This document shows, one piece after another, positions 16,339 to 22,588 of a stretch of 26,201 nt of DNA; the first letter of the stretch is position 1; each line of letters opens with the position of its first letter. The position numbers and the translations under genes are program-made. The notes under the pieces were generated by a model that worked only from the letters and a program-made list of their open reading frames with translations, was not told where the DNA came from and ran no database searches. Origin of the DNA: a virus; the IMG/VR virus record IMGVR_UViG_3300028416_000561, positions 1 through 26,201 of that record; one strand, 5' to 3'.

Positions 16339-16583
16339 ACAGAGATAGATATAAAGATAGAGACGAAGTAAACAAGCGAGGCTTGTATGTCGAAGTAAGA
16401 AACAACGATGTAAGTCGTGCAATGCGCAAGCTCAAGAAGCTATGCAACAACGAAGGCATGGCAAAAGACATGCGTAAAAAAGACTTTTATGAAAAGCCCA
16501 GTGCAGTAAAGAAACGTGCTAAAGCACAAGCACGTAAGCGTTGGTTAAAAGAACAAGAAAAAAATAAAGAAAAATGGCAATAA
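16335..16583 (+). CDS. rpsU: Small-subunit ribosomal protein bS21
   Basis: The 82-residue protein has a polar N-terminal extension of about 16 residues followed by the bS21 core. That core is LYVEVRNNDVSRAMRKLKKLCN, the motif RKKDFYEKPSAVKKRAKA, and a basic tail QARKRWLKEQEK. The match to the cellular FYEKPTxxRKRAKA signature is clear. bS21 sits near the anti-Shine-Dalgarno end of 16S rRNA and is easily exchanged, so a phage version could modify host ribosomes. Phage-encoded bS21 is known, including in pelagiphages. The gene is coupled to infC by ATGA, with GAGGA just upstream, making a two-gene initiation module. Confidence 0.92.
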   Translation: MNRDRYKDRDEVNKRGLYVEVRNNDVSRAMRKLKKLCNNEGMAKDMRKKDFYEKPSAVKKRAKAQARKRWLKEQEKNKEKWQ

Positions 16584-16587
16584 AAGG

Positions 16588-16616
16588 TTGACATTGTAGT
16601 TAACCTATACTATATT
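16588..16616 (+). promoter_or_regulatory. Sigma70-type promoter of the structured RNA region
   Basis: TTGACA (16588-16593), 17 nt, TATATT (16611-16616), beginning 5 nt after the rpsU stop codon. Predicted start is near 16622, directly before the structured gene-free region. Confidence 0.75.
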
Positions 16617-16621
16617 AATTA

Positions 16622-17067
16622 CATAAGTTAGGAGATATCCTAAGTTAGATAGTGCAAGGAATGGCAATCCGTAGAGGTTGTAACTTGGTTCATAGCTGTA
16701 GTGGCAATGCAAGAGCGTAGAGATACGAAGTTGTATTTTTAGACGTAACCGTTTAATATGAAGCTCCCTGTTTTTGAGCGTGGCTCTACAAAGGGGTTGT
16801 TGGTATTCACAGAGTCCAACCTATCATATTAACATAGTGTTTTGAAATACACACCAGAGTAGATGCACCTGCTTTCCTGTGCATAGGACAAGAGCTCGAA
16901 AGGCAACAAGTGAGTGTGTATTTCAAAGTAACTGTGTTGTTACTTTAATCCGAACTGTAACAAGAAAGGAAACCCATTAGATAAGAACTATAGTGGGATA
17001 ATTAGAAATACACAACAGAGATGGGTTGCGCCGTAATACGCACGTTAGGGACTACGGTTAGTCCCTA
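16622..17067 (+). ncRNA. Candidate large structured noncoding RNA
   Basis: About 450 nt with no convincing ORF, behind its own promoter, and full of perfect helices. These are 16628-16633/16638-16643 (6 bp); 16713-16724, CGTA-GAGA-TACG with a GNRA-type loop; 16753-16761/16824-16832 (9 bp); 16776-16779/16783-16786; 16795-16799/16817-16821; 16841-16854/16914-16927 (14 bp); 16863-16868/16879-16884; 16925-16932/16939-16946 (8 bp, competing at its edge); 16971-16977/17021-17027 (7 bp); and 17046-17053/17060-17067 (8 bp). No T-run terminator is obvious at the end. It does not look like tRNA, rRNA, tmRNA or RNase P RNA. Large phage RNAs such as GOLLD or ROOL are possible relatives, but I cannot match them from memory. 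Confidence 0.6.
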
Positions 17068-17075
17068 GATAAATA
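17068..17075 (+). promoter_or_regulatory. T4-type late promoter, GATAAATA
   Basis: GATAAATA is followed by AATGC and a predicted G start at 17081. The resulting leader of about 52 nt starts with a possible hairpin (TAGA..CC/GG..TCTA, 17082-17100) and contains AAAAGGAG before the ATG at 17133. The AATGCG after the motif is shared with the promoter at 20750. Confidence 0.55.
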
Positions 17076-17132
17076 AATGCGTAGATGCCAATAGGGTCTA
17101 CTAAATCAATCTTGCTTTAAAAGGAGATTACT

Positions 17133-17330
17133 ATGCAAGCAAATTATATTAATGGACTTGTGGACCAAATCCACACACAAACAAAAACTTTCCTAAACAC
17201 AATTGATCCAAGCGAGCAGTACACAAAACCTGCACGAGCTTTAGCGGACGCAAACACAGAGTTTGCTAAGAATTGGGCCAATGCAACAGAAACAATGACC
17301 TCTGCTTACACAGCGGCATTGAAAGTATAA
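17133..17330 (+). CDS. Small helical protein, faintly phasin-like
   Basis: The 65-residue protein is amphipathic and probably a helical hairpin: NGLVDQIHTQTKTFLNTI, a short DPSEQYTKPARAL turn, and NTEFAKNWANATETMTSAYTAAL. The spacing of Ala, Thr and aromatic residues faintly recalls phasin-type granule proteins of alphaproteobacteria, but this is weak and I do not assign it. AAAAGGAG gives a strong ribosome binding site, and the leader carries a 5' hairpin, so the protein may be made in quantity. It lies 11 nt upstream of hsp20 and is probably co-transcribed with it. Confidence 0.6.
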   Translation: MQANYINGLVDQIHTQTKTFLNTIDPSEQYTKPARALADANTEFAKNWANATETMTSAYTAALKV

Positions 17331-17341
17331 GGAGAGTGATG

Positions 17342-17773
17342 ATGAATAGATTGACAACTTTAGATCTTAATAAACTTACTCCTTATGCTGTAGGCTTTGA
17401 TAGAGTATTTGACGACATGTTCAAGTATGTACAACACAATGCCAATAGCACAGGTTATCCACCTTACAACATTGTAAGAGACGGTGACAAGTTTCAAATT
17501 GAAATTGCACTAGCGGGTATTGCCAAAGAAGATTTGGAAATTACAGTAGCTGACAGTGTACTTACAATTGAACACAATCCAGAAGGCGAAGTAGAGCCAG
17601 AAGGTTGGCAATGGATTCACAAAGGAATCAGTCAGCGTAAGTTCAAGCGTAATTTTACACTGAGTGATGATATTGTAGTAAATGGATCAAGAATGGAAAA
17701 TGGTATGCTGTTCGTTGAACTAGAGCGTATTGTTCCTGAAGAAAAGAAACCACGTACAATTAAAATTAAGTAA
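17342..17773 (+). CDS. hsp20: Small heat-shock protein Hsp20 (IbpA type)
   Basis: The 143-residue protein has an N-terminal VGFDRVFDDMF segment typical of IbpA-type proteins, then the alpha-crystallin domain: PPYNIVRDGDKFQIEIALAG, DLEITVADSVLTIEHNPEG, KGISQRKFKRNFTLSDDI and ENGMLFVELERIVPEE. A C-terminal IKI supplies the I-x-I oligomerisation motif. It is an ATP-independent holdase that keeps unfolded proteins soluble, and is frequent in T4-like marine phages, where it may help virion assembly. AGGAG is 7 nt before ATG 17342; ATG 17339 is an alternative. A strong hairpin separates it from clpS. Confidence 0.92.
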   Translation: MNRLTTLDLNKLTPYAVGFDRVFDDMFKYVQHNANSTGYPPYNIVRDGDKFQIEIALAGIAKEDLEITVADSVLTIEHNPEGEVEPEGWQWIHKGISQRKFKRNFTLSDDIVVNGSRMENGMLFVELERIVPEEKKPRTIKIK

Positions 17774-17779
17774 AATAAA

Positions 17780-17801
17780 GTGGGGGGAGAAATCCTCCCA
17801 C
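17780..17801 (+). terminator. Hairpin between hsp20 and clpS, terminator or attenuator
   Basis: GTGGGGGG pairs with CCTCCCAC (8 bp, one G-U) around loop AGAAAT, 7 nt after the hsp20 stop and 20 nt before the clpS ATG. The following AATTTA is not a good T run, so it may instead protect the hsp20 message end or restrain clpS translation. Confidence 0.5.
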
Positions 17802-17821
17802 AATTTACGGTAAATATTGAT

Positions 17822-18121
17822 ATGGATACACAACTCGAAGATAAAACCACAAACGAGTTAGATATTGCAAAACCTAAACAGTATCAAGTTATAGTTTACA
17901 ACGACGATACAACACCAATTGAATTTGTAATAGAGCTACTCAAAAACATATACATGCACACACAACAAAGTGCAGAAGGTATCACAATGGCTATACACAA
18001 CGAAGGCAAGGGTGTAGCTGGTGTATATTATTATGAAGTAGCAGAGCAAAAAGTACATGAAAGTATTTTAGTTAGTAGACAAGCAGGATATCCGCTAACA
18101 CTCGACATTGAAGAACTATAG
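17822..18121 (+). CDS. clpS: ClpS adaptor protein (N-degron recognition)
   Basis: The 99-residue protein has a short flexible N-terminus and the ClpS core: KPKQYQVIVYNDDTTPIEFV, IHNEGKGVAGVYYYEVAEQKV and a final AGYPLTLDIEE. The N-degron pocket residues are present as Asn27, Asp28, Asp29 and His59, matching E. coli Asn34, Asp35, Asp36 and His66. The gate residue Met40 is replaced by Ile33. ClpS hands N-degron substrates to ClpAP and can reduce degradation of SsrA-tagged proteins. I chose ATG 17822 because the in-frame GTG at 17780 lies in the hairpin stem and would add residues not usual for the family. The ribosome binding site is weak. Confidence 0.92.
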   Translation: MDTQLEDKTTNELDIAKPKQYQVIVYNDDTTPIEFVIELLKNIYMHTQQSAEGITMAIHNEGKGVAGVYYYEVAEQKVHESILVSRQAGYPLTLDIEEL

Positions 18122-18130
18122 AGGTAAATC

Positions 18131-19252
18131 ATGAGAATTGAAGATGAAGTTAAGTTGGACTACAGTGATGTGCTGATTCGTCCAAAGCGTAGCACCTTGG
18201 GCTCACGCAAAGAAGTACGAATGGAACGCAGTTTTACATTTGCACATGGACAAAATTACGAAGGCATTCCTATTATGGCTAGCAACATGGATGGTGTTGG
18301 TACATTTGAAATGGCTGATAGACTAGCAGAACTTAACGTGTTCACTTGTTTAGTAAAAACATACAGTGTAAACGAATTAGTTAGCTACTTCGACTGCGAA
18401 GAAACATTCCGCAGAGATAATGTTGCCATGAGTATTGGCATCAAAGACGAAGATCAAACTAAGTTTAGATCAGTTTACGAGCAAGTTGGAAATCAACTAA
18501 AGTATGTTTGTATTGATGTTGCTAACGGATACAGTCAACGTTTTATTGAATATGTAGCTGAGTTTAGAACACTGTATCCAAGTATTGTAATTATTGCAGG
18601 TAATGTTGTTACCGCAGATCAAACACAGGAGTTAATACTAAATGGAGCAGATATTGTTAAAGTGGGCATTGGTCCCGGGTCTGTTTGCACTACTCGCATA
18701 CAAACTGGTGTTGGATACCCGCAGTTATCGGCGGTCATCGAGTGCGCTGATGCAGCACACGGACTTGGTGGTCACATTATTGCTGACGGTGGGTGTACTT
18801 GCCCTGGAGATGTCTCTAAAGCCTTTGCTGGCGGAGCAGATTTTGTTATGCTTGGTGGCATGCTTGCTGGGCACAATGAAGGCGGTGGTGAGGTAATTAC
18901 CAAGTACTATCAAACAAATGAATTAATACGTGAAGATGTCGGAGACCAAACAAAAGAAACACGTCACGTTGAACAAAAACAGTTTGTACAGTTCTACGGA
19001 ATGAGTAGTAAAACTGCCAACGACAAACACTTTGAAGGTCTTAAAGACTATCGTAGCAGTGAAGGCCGCACAGTGCTAGTGCCATATCGTGGTCCAGTTG
19101 TAGTAACACTACAAGATGTTCTAGGTGGTGTGCGTAGTACACTAACATATGTTGGTGCAAACAAACTCAAGCAACTCAACAAGTGTACAACTTTTGTTAG
19201 AGTACATAACCAATTCAATCGAACATACGAAAGTACAACGACTGGAAATTAA
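18131..19252 (+). CDS. guaC: GMP reductase
   Basis: The 373-residue IMPDH-family protein matches GMP reductase almost along its full length: [18 protein letters not shown] at the start, [20 protein letters not shown], the catalytic loop [12 protein letters not shown] with Cys186 at the same number as in E. coli Gua[16 protein letters not shown], and [15 protein letters not shown]. There is no CBS domain. The enzyme converts GMP to IMP with NADPH. Compared with E. coli there is an extra stretch of some 25 residues near 255-285 ([12 protein letters not shown]). AGAGG precedes the ATG. In a phage it could shift purines toward adenine nucleotides. Confidence 0.95.
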   Translation: MRIEDEVKLDYSDVLIRPKRSTLGSRKEVRMERSFTFAHGQNYEGIPIMASNMDGVGTFEMADRLAELNVFTCLVKTYSVNELVSYFDCEETFRRDNVAMSIGIKDEDQTKFRSVYEQVGNQLKYVCIDVANGYSQRFIEYVAEFRTLYPSIVIIAGNVVTADQTQELILNGADIVKVGIGPGSVCTTRIQTGVGYPQLSAVIECADAAHGLGGHIIADGGCTCPGDVSKAFAGGADFVMLGGMLAGHNEGGGEVITKYYQTNELIREDVGDQTKETRHVEQKQFVQFYGMSSKTANDKHFEGLKDYRSSEGRTVLVPYRGPVVVTLQDVLGGVRSTLTYVGANKLKQLNKCTTFVRVHNQFNRTYESTTTGN

Positions 19253-19258
19253 TAAATA
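19251..19258 (+). promoter_or_regulatory. T4-type late promoter, AATAAATA, with leaderless ATG
   Basis: AATAAATA overlaps the guaC stop codon and is followed by GTTGT and ATG 19264, the same GTTGT-ATG arrangement as at 6153. The predicted start is the A of the ATG and no ribosome binding site is seen. Confidence 0.7.
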
Positions 19259-19263
19259 GTTGT

Positions 19264-20604
19264 ATGAGAGCATTTGAACTATTAGAATCTAGAGGTGTAT
19301 CTGCAAGAGCGCCTGGAGAAACATACGTTAGCGATACTGATCCTAGCGACATTCTTACCATACAGGATATTACAGTACTACCTACTGAAGGTGATTCATA
19401 TGAAGATATGGATCAAATGATGCAGGCTGTGGACAGTGCTATTCCAGACACAAATACACGTATAGATGATAACAAGCCTAACAGTGGAACTAAAGCCGTT
19501 ATACTTGCTACAGTAAGTGATAAAGACGGCAAGGGCCAAACACATGTGAGATACATTAGAGCTATTCCGCCTCAGGGTGTACACACTATGTGGAAAACAC
19601 TCAACGGTTATAAGTTTAGTAAAGGTGCTGAACAAGAAAGTATACCTATTAAACCAAGTGACTTGGTGCCCGACGAAAACTATCGCAGTGCAACTGAATT
19701 AGCACAACAAATTAAAGCAGGTTCAAACGACTTGGGAGAGTTAGGCGAAGTTATGGAAATGGCAGTTGATCAAGCACTAGCAGGTACAAATCAGCCTATT
19801 CCAGGTGGTGACAAATATTATAATGTACTACAAAAATACGGCGGTGAGTATCTAGGTCCAATCGCACTTATGAGTAAACCAAACAGTGTTACAGGCGATA
19901 CTGCTAAAATGATGCAACAGTTTGGTCTTAATAACTTTGCTGGTTCAAGAGTAATGTTTCCACAAGACACTGCAATGGAATTGATTGACAGTGTTATCAT
20001 GACACAAGATGGACGCAGTATTCAAATCTCTAGTAAGATTAGCACAAGCGGCGGAGCGGCTAGTAGTTTAAGCGGCGTGTACAAGCAAATGACTCCTGAA
20101 ATTGAACAGCGTTTTTCTGAAGGCACGAATATTATTAAATTACTTGCAACTGAAAGTAGTGTAAACGGTCCACTTAAAGTAGCACGTATGCTTAACATCA
20201 TTGACGATAGTGATATTCAAGCAATGGCAAATTTAGACAAACGTACACAAAACATTGGCGATTTACAAAGTGAACGCTTACAACAAATGACACAGCAACA
20301 AGGTGTTGCTAATGGTACACAAGAAAGACCAGACTATAGAGTATTTTGGCACACACTAACAGCCGTTATGAATGCAGTCATTCCTATAGTAAATGCAAAC
20401 GAACAATTTAAAAATGCTATGCTAGAAGTACTCAACAACAACGAGTACGTACAACTAGTAACCAAAGCCGTTAAACAAGGAGACGCAGTAAGTATGCAAT
20501 ACTACACTAAGTTTCCAGCAGTATTTAAAGGCGCTCCTCAATTAGTTAACAAGACTTATTTTGCAACTGGGCAAAAAGGTCGTATTGGTTTCAAATTAAA
20601 ATAA
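19264..20604 (+). CDS. Conserved hypothetical protein, 446 residues
   Basis: The protein begins MRAFELLESRG, a start typical of several T4-like marine phage proteins. It has an acidic N-terminal part (residues 20-70), a TKAVILATVSDKDGKGQTHVRYIR strand pair, and a helical middle. A conserved-looking core follows: FAGSRVMFPQDTAMELIDSVIMTQDGRSIQISSKISTSGGAASS (about 225-270). The C-terminal half is helical and Gln-rich. The D..(17)..QISSK pattern recalls a PD-(D/E)XK nuclease core, but the acidic residue before SSK is missing, so I do not call it a nuclease. A late promoter with a leaderless start precedes it. Structural or DNA-handling roles are both possible. Confidence 0.6.
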   Translation: MRAFELLESRGVSARAPGETYVSDTDPSDILTIQDITVLPTEGDSYEDMDQMMQAVDSAIPDTNTRIDDNKPNSGTKAVILATVSDKDGKGQTHVRYIRAIPPQGVHTMWKTLNGYKFSKGAEQESIPIKPSDLVPDENYRSATELAQQIKAGSNDLGELGEVMEMAVDQALAGTNQPIPGGDKYYNVLQKYGGEYLGPIALMSKPNSVTGDTAKMMQQFGLNNFAGSRVMFPQDTAMELIDSVIMTQDGRSIQISSKISTSGGAASSLSGVYKQMTPEIEQRFSEGTNIIKLLATESSVNGPLKVARMLNIIDDSDIQAMANLDKRTQNIGDLQSERLQQMTQQQGVANGTQERPDYRVFWHTLTAVMNAVIPIVNANEQFKNAMLEVLNNNEYVQLVTKAVKQGDAVSMQYYTKFPAVFKGAPQLVNKTYFATGQKGRIGFKLK

Positions 20605-20762
20605 CTGTGCTATTTCAGCGCAGCTAAGAATATTACAAAATCCCCACATCTTCTAAGTTATGTACTAAATTTTTATAGGTATGCAGCAATTGCATAACGG
20701 CTTTTTAAAATCTGCTATAGCTTTTAGGTCAGAAATGCTGTACTATAATTATAAATAAATGC
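20605..20762 (+). other. Gene-free stretch with a possible terminator and promoter
   Basis: No ORF is supported here. It holds a 6-bp hairpin right after the upstream stop (CTGTGC/GCGCAG, 20605-20623). A second perfect hairpin TATGCA/TGCATA (20680-20696) is followed, after 6 nt, by a T run and may terminate. Further on lies a TATAAT-like box near 20744 and the late promoter at 20750. Confidence 0.4.
20750..20757 (+). promoter_or_regulatory. T4-type late promoter, TATAAATA
   Basis: Perfect TATAAATA followed by AATGC and a predicted G start at 20763. It shares 13 following or overlapping bases (ATAAATAAATGCG) with the promoter at 17068. It drives the micro-gene chain. Confidence 0.7.
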
Positions 20763-20881
20763 GTACAAACAAAGCGACCTCAGCTTTTCAAAAATGAGTG
20801 ACACTTGGCAAAGACCAGTGACGCCGGAAATAGACCGGGGTATTGCTTCCCTCAAGCATCCAAACAATTAGGAGAAAAATA
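20763..20881 (+). other. Structured 5' leader of the micro-gene operon
   Basis: About 119 nt between the predicted late start and ATG 20882, with four consecutive small hairpins: 20779-20782/20795-20798; 20802-20808/20815-20820 (one bulge); 20824-20827/20835-20838; and 20844-20848/20854-20858 with loop CCCTC. AGGAG (20870-20874) follows unpaired. No known riboswitch is recognised. Confidence 0.45.
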
Positions 20882-21052
20882 ATGGCAAAGATGCTATACA
20901 GTAATCTTGTGAGTATGTTTGGACGCAGATCATCGTTCGAACAACAAATGCTTACATACGCAAAAACAGAATACAAAGACGATTGGCAATATGCCTTTGA
21001 ATATATGAAAACACATGACGGACGTGGTCCGAGAGCAGGAGTATACAACTAA
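20882..21052 (+). CDS. Hypothetical 56-residue protein, first of the TAATG chain
   Basis: It reads MAKMLYSNLVSMFGRRSSFEQQ, then YAKTEYKDDWQYAFEYMKTHDGRGPR. The second part resembles short Tyr/Asp-rich segments of alphaproteobacterial small proteins, but no family is recognised. AGGAGA lies 8 nt before the ATG; a longer frame from TTG 20843 lacks a binding site and is rejected. Its TAA overlaps the ATG of the DUF1127 gene. Confidence 0.6.
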   Translation: MAKMLYSNLVSMFGRRSSFEQQMLTYAKTEYKDDWQYAFEYMKTHDGRGPRAGVYN

Positions 21053-21318
21053 TGACACAAGCAATTTTAACAGCATCAAACATAATACAAGACGCAATCA
21101 TAGGATTTATGGATCTTGTAAAAACATTGAGAAAAAAAGCACAACTACGTGCCAAGCAACGAGCAACATACAAAGAATTATCTAAATTAAGTGATGCAGA
21201 TCTATTTGATATTGGCTTATGTCGTGGAGACATTTACAGCATCTCACGTGGTAACTTAAAAGATGCAAGTGAAGAAATCAAAGCAAGAACAAACAATAAT
21301 TTAAGAGGATGGGTATAA
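21052..21318 (+). CDS. DUF1127 (YjiS-like) small basic protein
   Basis: The 88-residue protein has a helical N-terminus (IIQDAIIGFMDLVKTLRKKAQ) and the DUF1127 core: RATYKELSKLSDADLFDIGLCRGDI. DUF1127 proteins are small, Arg-rich and abundant in alphaproteobacteria; in Agrobacterium some bind RNA and influence RNA turnover and nutrient responses. A phage copy could imitate or compete with these host regulators. It is linked on both sides by TAATG overlaps, so it is translated as part of one chain. Confidence 0.8.
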   Translation: MTQAILTASNIIQDAIIGFMDLVKTLRKKAQLRAKQRATYKELSKLSDADLFDIGLCRGDIYSISRGNLKDASEEIKARTNNNLRGWV

Positions 21319-21515
21319 TGACTGTAGCAACATTAAGAGATAATACATGGGGAGTTACATGTAAACTATGTAAAGTAATACAAACAGCATTGGTAACATT
21401 TGCAATGGGTGTATGGGCATTTGGCGAATCAGCAGGCAGAGCAAGAGCCGCTGAAGCACTTTGGAGAGAAGGCTACCACGAAGAAGCAAAACGTTTAATG
21501 TTGGAGAAAAGATAA
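21318..21515 (+). CDS. Small protein with hydrophobic segment
   Basis: The 65-residue protein has a possible membrane helix VIQTALVTFAMGVWAFGESAG and a charged end RAAEALWREGYHEEAKRLMLEKR. The end resembles the ELRNRGYYKKADEIS segment of the next gene product, so the two may be related. I use ATG 21318, inside the TAATG overlap, since AGAGG is 9-10 nt upstream; the in-frame ATG 21309 lies too close to that site. Function unknown. Confidence 0.6.
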   Translation: MTVATLRDNTWGVTCKLCKVIQTALVTFAMGVWAFGESAGRARAAEALWREGYHEEAKRLMLEKR

Positions 21516-21649
21516 TGTTTAAAAAATTTATCAAAGCAATGGAATACCGTTCGTACTGTATGGCAATCAGAGAACTAAGAAACAGAGGCTATTATAAAAA
21601 AGCTGATGAGATTTCAGAGTTCAAACACAAGATGTATCCGAGTTACTAA
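21515..21649 (+). CDS. Small basic protein of 44 residues
   Basis: It reads MFKKFIKAMEYRSYCMAIREL followed by RNRGYYKKADEISEFKHKMYPSY. It is basic and probably two short helices, and the middle resembles the C-terminus of the preceding product. TTGGAGA precedes the TAATG overlap. It is too short for family assignment but the coupling and binding site support expression. Confidence 0.55.
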   Translation: MFKKFIKAMEYRSYCMAIRELRNRGYYKKADEISEFKHKMYPSY

Positions 21650-21711
21650 TGTTAGATCCGGATCACACATATGTAAAGCCCAAAGGCGAAAAGAAAAAAG
21701 GCGGCAAATAA
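21649..21711 (+). CDS. 20-residue micro-ORF ending the TAATG chain
   Basis: ATG 21649 overlaps the TAA of the preceding gene in the same TAATG form as the three junctions before it. The product is MLDPDHTYVKPKGEKKKGGK, with a strongly basic end. Coupling is the only evidence for translation. Confidence 0.4.
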   Translation: MLDPDHTYVKPKGEKKKGGK

Positions 21712-21741
21712 GACTGCTACGTTTTAGCGCATGTAAAAAAG

Positions 21742-21783
21742 TATATAGTGGGCTTGAATTTTGATTCTTGTCCACTATATAGT
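21742..21783 (+). promoter_or_regulatory. Long hairpin overlapping a possible promoter
   Basis: TATATAGTGGGC (21742-21753) pairs with GTCCACTATATA (21770-21781), 12 bp with one G-U and a 16-nt loop. No T run follows. TTGAAT (21754-21759), 18 nt, TATAGT (21778-21783) could be a promoter for the gene at 21805, with its -10 in the 3' arm. Confidence 0.45.
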
Positions 21784-21804
21784 ATAGCATGAAGGGAAAT
21801 TTCA

Positions 21805-21963
21805 ATGAGTGAAAAAACAAACTATTGCACCACAAAAGACCTAGGCAAAGCATTTGCTATAATTGCTTTTTTTATTTTAGGCGTACCGGTACTAATGGTA
21901 GACAATGCCAAATACTGTAAACAAAGTATCTTACCTTGCTATCCTTGGACGGTGCCAGAATGA
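21805..21963 (+). CDS. Small single-span membrane protein
   Basis: This 52-residue protein has a polar N-terminus (MSEKTNYCTTKDLGK), one hydrophobic segment AFAIIAFFILGVPVLMV and a C-terminal part with three Cys/Pro features (YCKQSILPCYPWTVPE). AAGGGA lies before the ATG. Its stop overlaps the next ATG (ATGA). It is the first of four coupled envelope genes and could be a membrane partner of the cupredoxin or of the DoxX-like protein; nothing proves this. Confidence 0.6.
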   Translation: MSEKTNYCTTKDLGKAFAIIAFFILGVPVLMVDNAKYCKQSILPCYPWTVPE

Positions 21964-22175
21964 ATGATAATGAAGTAAGAGCGGCTGCACAAGCAGAAGC
22001 TGAACGCACATTTGAGGCGTTCATGGTATGGACAAAAAGAGTAACACTATGGAGTATATTCTTTTTGTTAGTTGTCGTTGTTGGATGTAACAGCGGCGTC
22101 GAGGATGGACAATATCCTGGATACAATGGGGAACAATATAGCCCTTCAAATCTCAATGTAAAGGACAATAAATGA
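21960..22175 (+). CDS. Small membrane protein, possible lipoprotein
   Basis: The 71-residue protein has a 26-residue polar and acidic N-terminus, then TLWSIFFLLVVVVGCNSG. The VVGC motif fits a lipobox, with Cys at about 43. After it comes a short polar tail. A lipoprotein signal normally has a much shorter N-terminal region, so a plain single-span protein is also possible. A small lipoprotein after a small single-span protein also recalls two-component spanins, but sizes and order do not settle this. It is coupled by ATGA on both sides. Confidence 0.55.
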   Translation: MNDNEVRAAAQAEAERTFEAFMVWTKRVTLWSIFFLLVVVVGCNSGVEDGQYPGYNGEQYSPSNLNVKDNK

Positions 22176-22588
22176 GAAACTTAATCGTTGCAGGAATCGT
22201 TGCACTATTTGCAACGAGTGCATATGCAGAAGACATGACTATCGAAATGTTAAACAAGCGTGATGATGGCGCTAAGATGGTGTACAGTGAAGATATTGCA
22301 CGTATTGACGTAGGTGATACTATCACATGGGTACCAACACAAAAAGGTCACAATGTAGAATTCATTGCAGGACCAGATGGTTGGAAAGCACCAAAGAAAT
22401 CAAAACTATCAAAAGAAGTTGCTATTACATTTGATACACCAGGTGTATATTTGTATCAGTGTACGCCACACAAAACAATGGGCATGATTGCTATTGTTGT
22501 TGTAGGTGACGGAGATAATGACATCTCAAAAGCCAAAGTAAAAGGCAAAAGCAAAAAGAAACTCAAGGAACTATTGAGTGAATTATAA
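22172..22588 (+). CDS. Pseudoazurin-like type 1 copper protein
   Basis: The 138-residue protein has a clear Sec signal peptide (residues 1-19, cut after SAYA) and a cupredoxin domain. The type 1 copper ligands are His60 (KGHNVEF), Cys97, His100 and Met105 in YQCTPHKTMGM, with the spacing of pseudoazurin. The AYAED..IEMLNKRDDGAKMVY start and the DVGDTITWVPT strand also fit. Pseudoazurins carry electrons in the periplasm, for example to nitrite reductase or cytochrome oxidases. A Lys-rich C-terminal tail could help docking. It overlaps both neighbours, so it belongs to an envelope operon. Confidence 0.9.
   Translation: MRNLIVAGIVALFATSAYAEDMTIEMLNKRDDGAKMVYSEDIARIDVGDTITWVPTQKGHNVEFIAGPDGWKAPKKSKLSKEVAITFDTPGVYLYQCTPHKTMGMIAIVVVGDGDNDISKAKVKGKSKKKLKELLSEL

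Noticed and set aside
16622-17067. RNase P RNA, 6S RNA or group I intron
   Set aside because: I could not find the conserved RNase P core, a single long bulged 6S hairpin, or group I core elements, and no exon of a split gene flanks the region.
17780-17821. GTG start for clpS at 17780
   Set aside because: The GTG is in the stem of a strong hairpin and adds residues not seen in ClpS proteins; ATG 17822 gives the normal length.
19264-20604. Restriction-endonuclease-like call for the 446-residue protein
   Set aside because: The segment near residue 245 resembles a PD-(D/E)XK core, but the acidic residue before the SSK lysine is missing.
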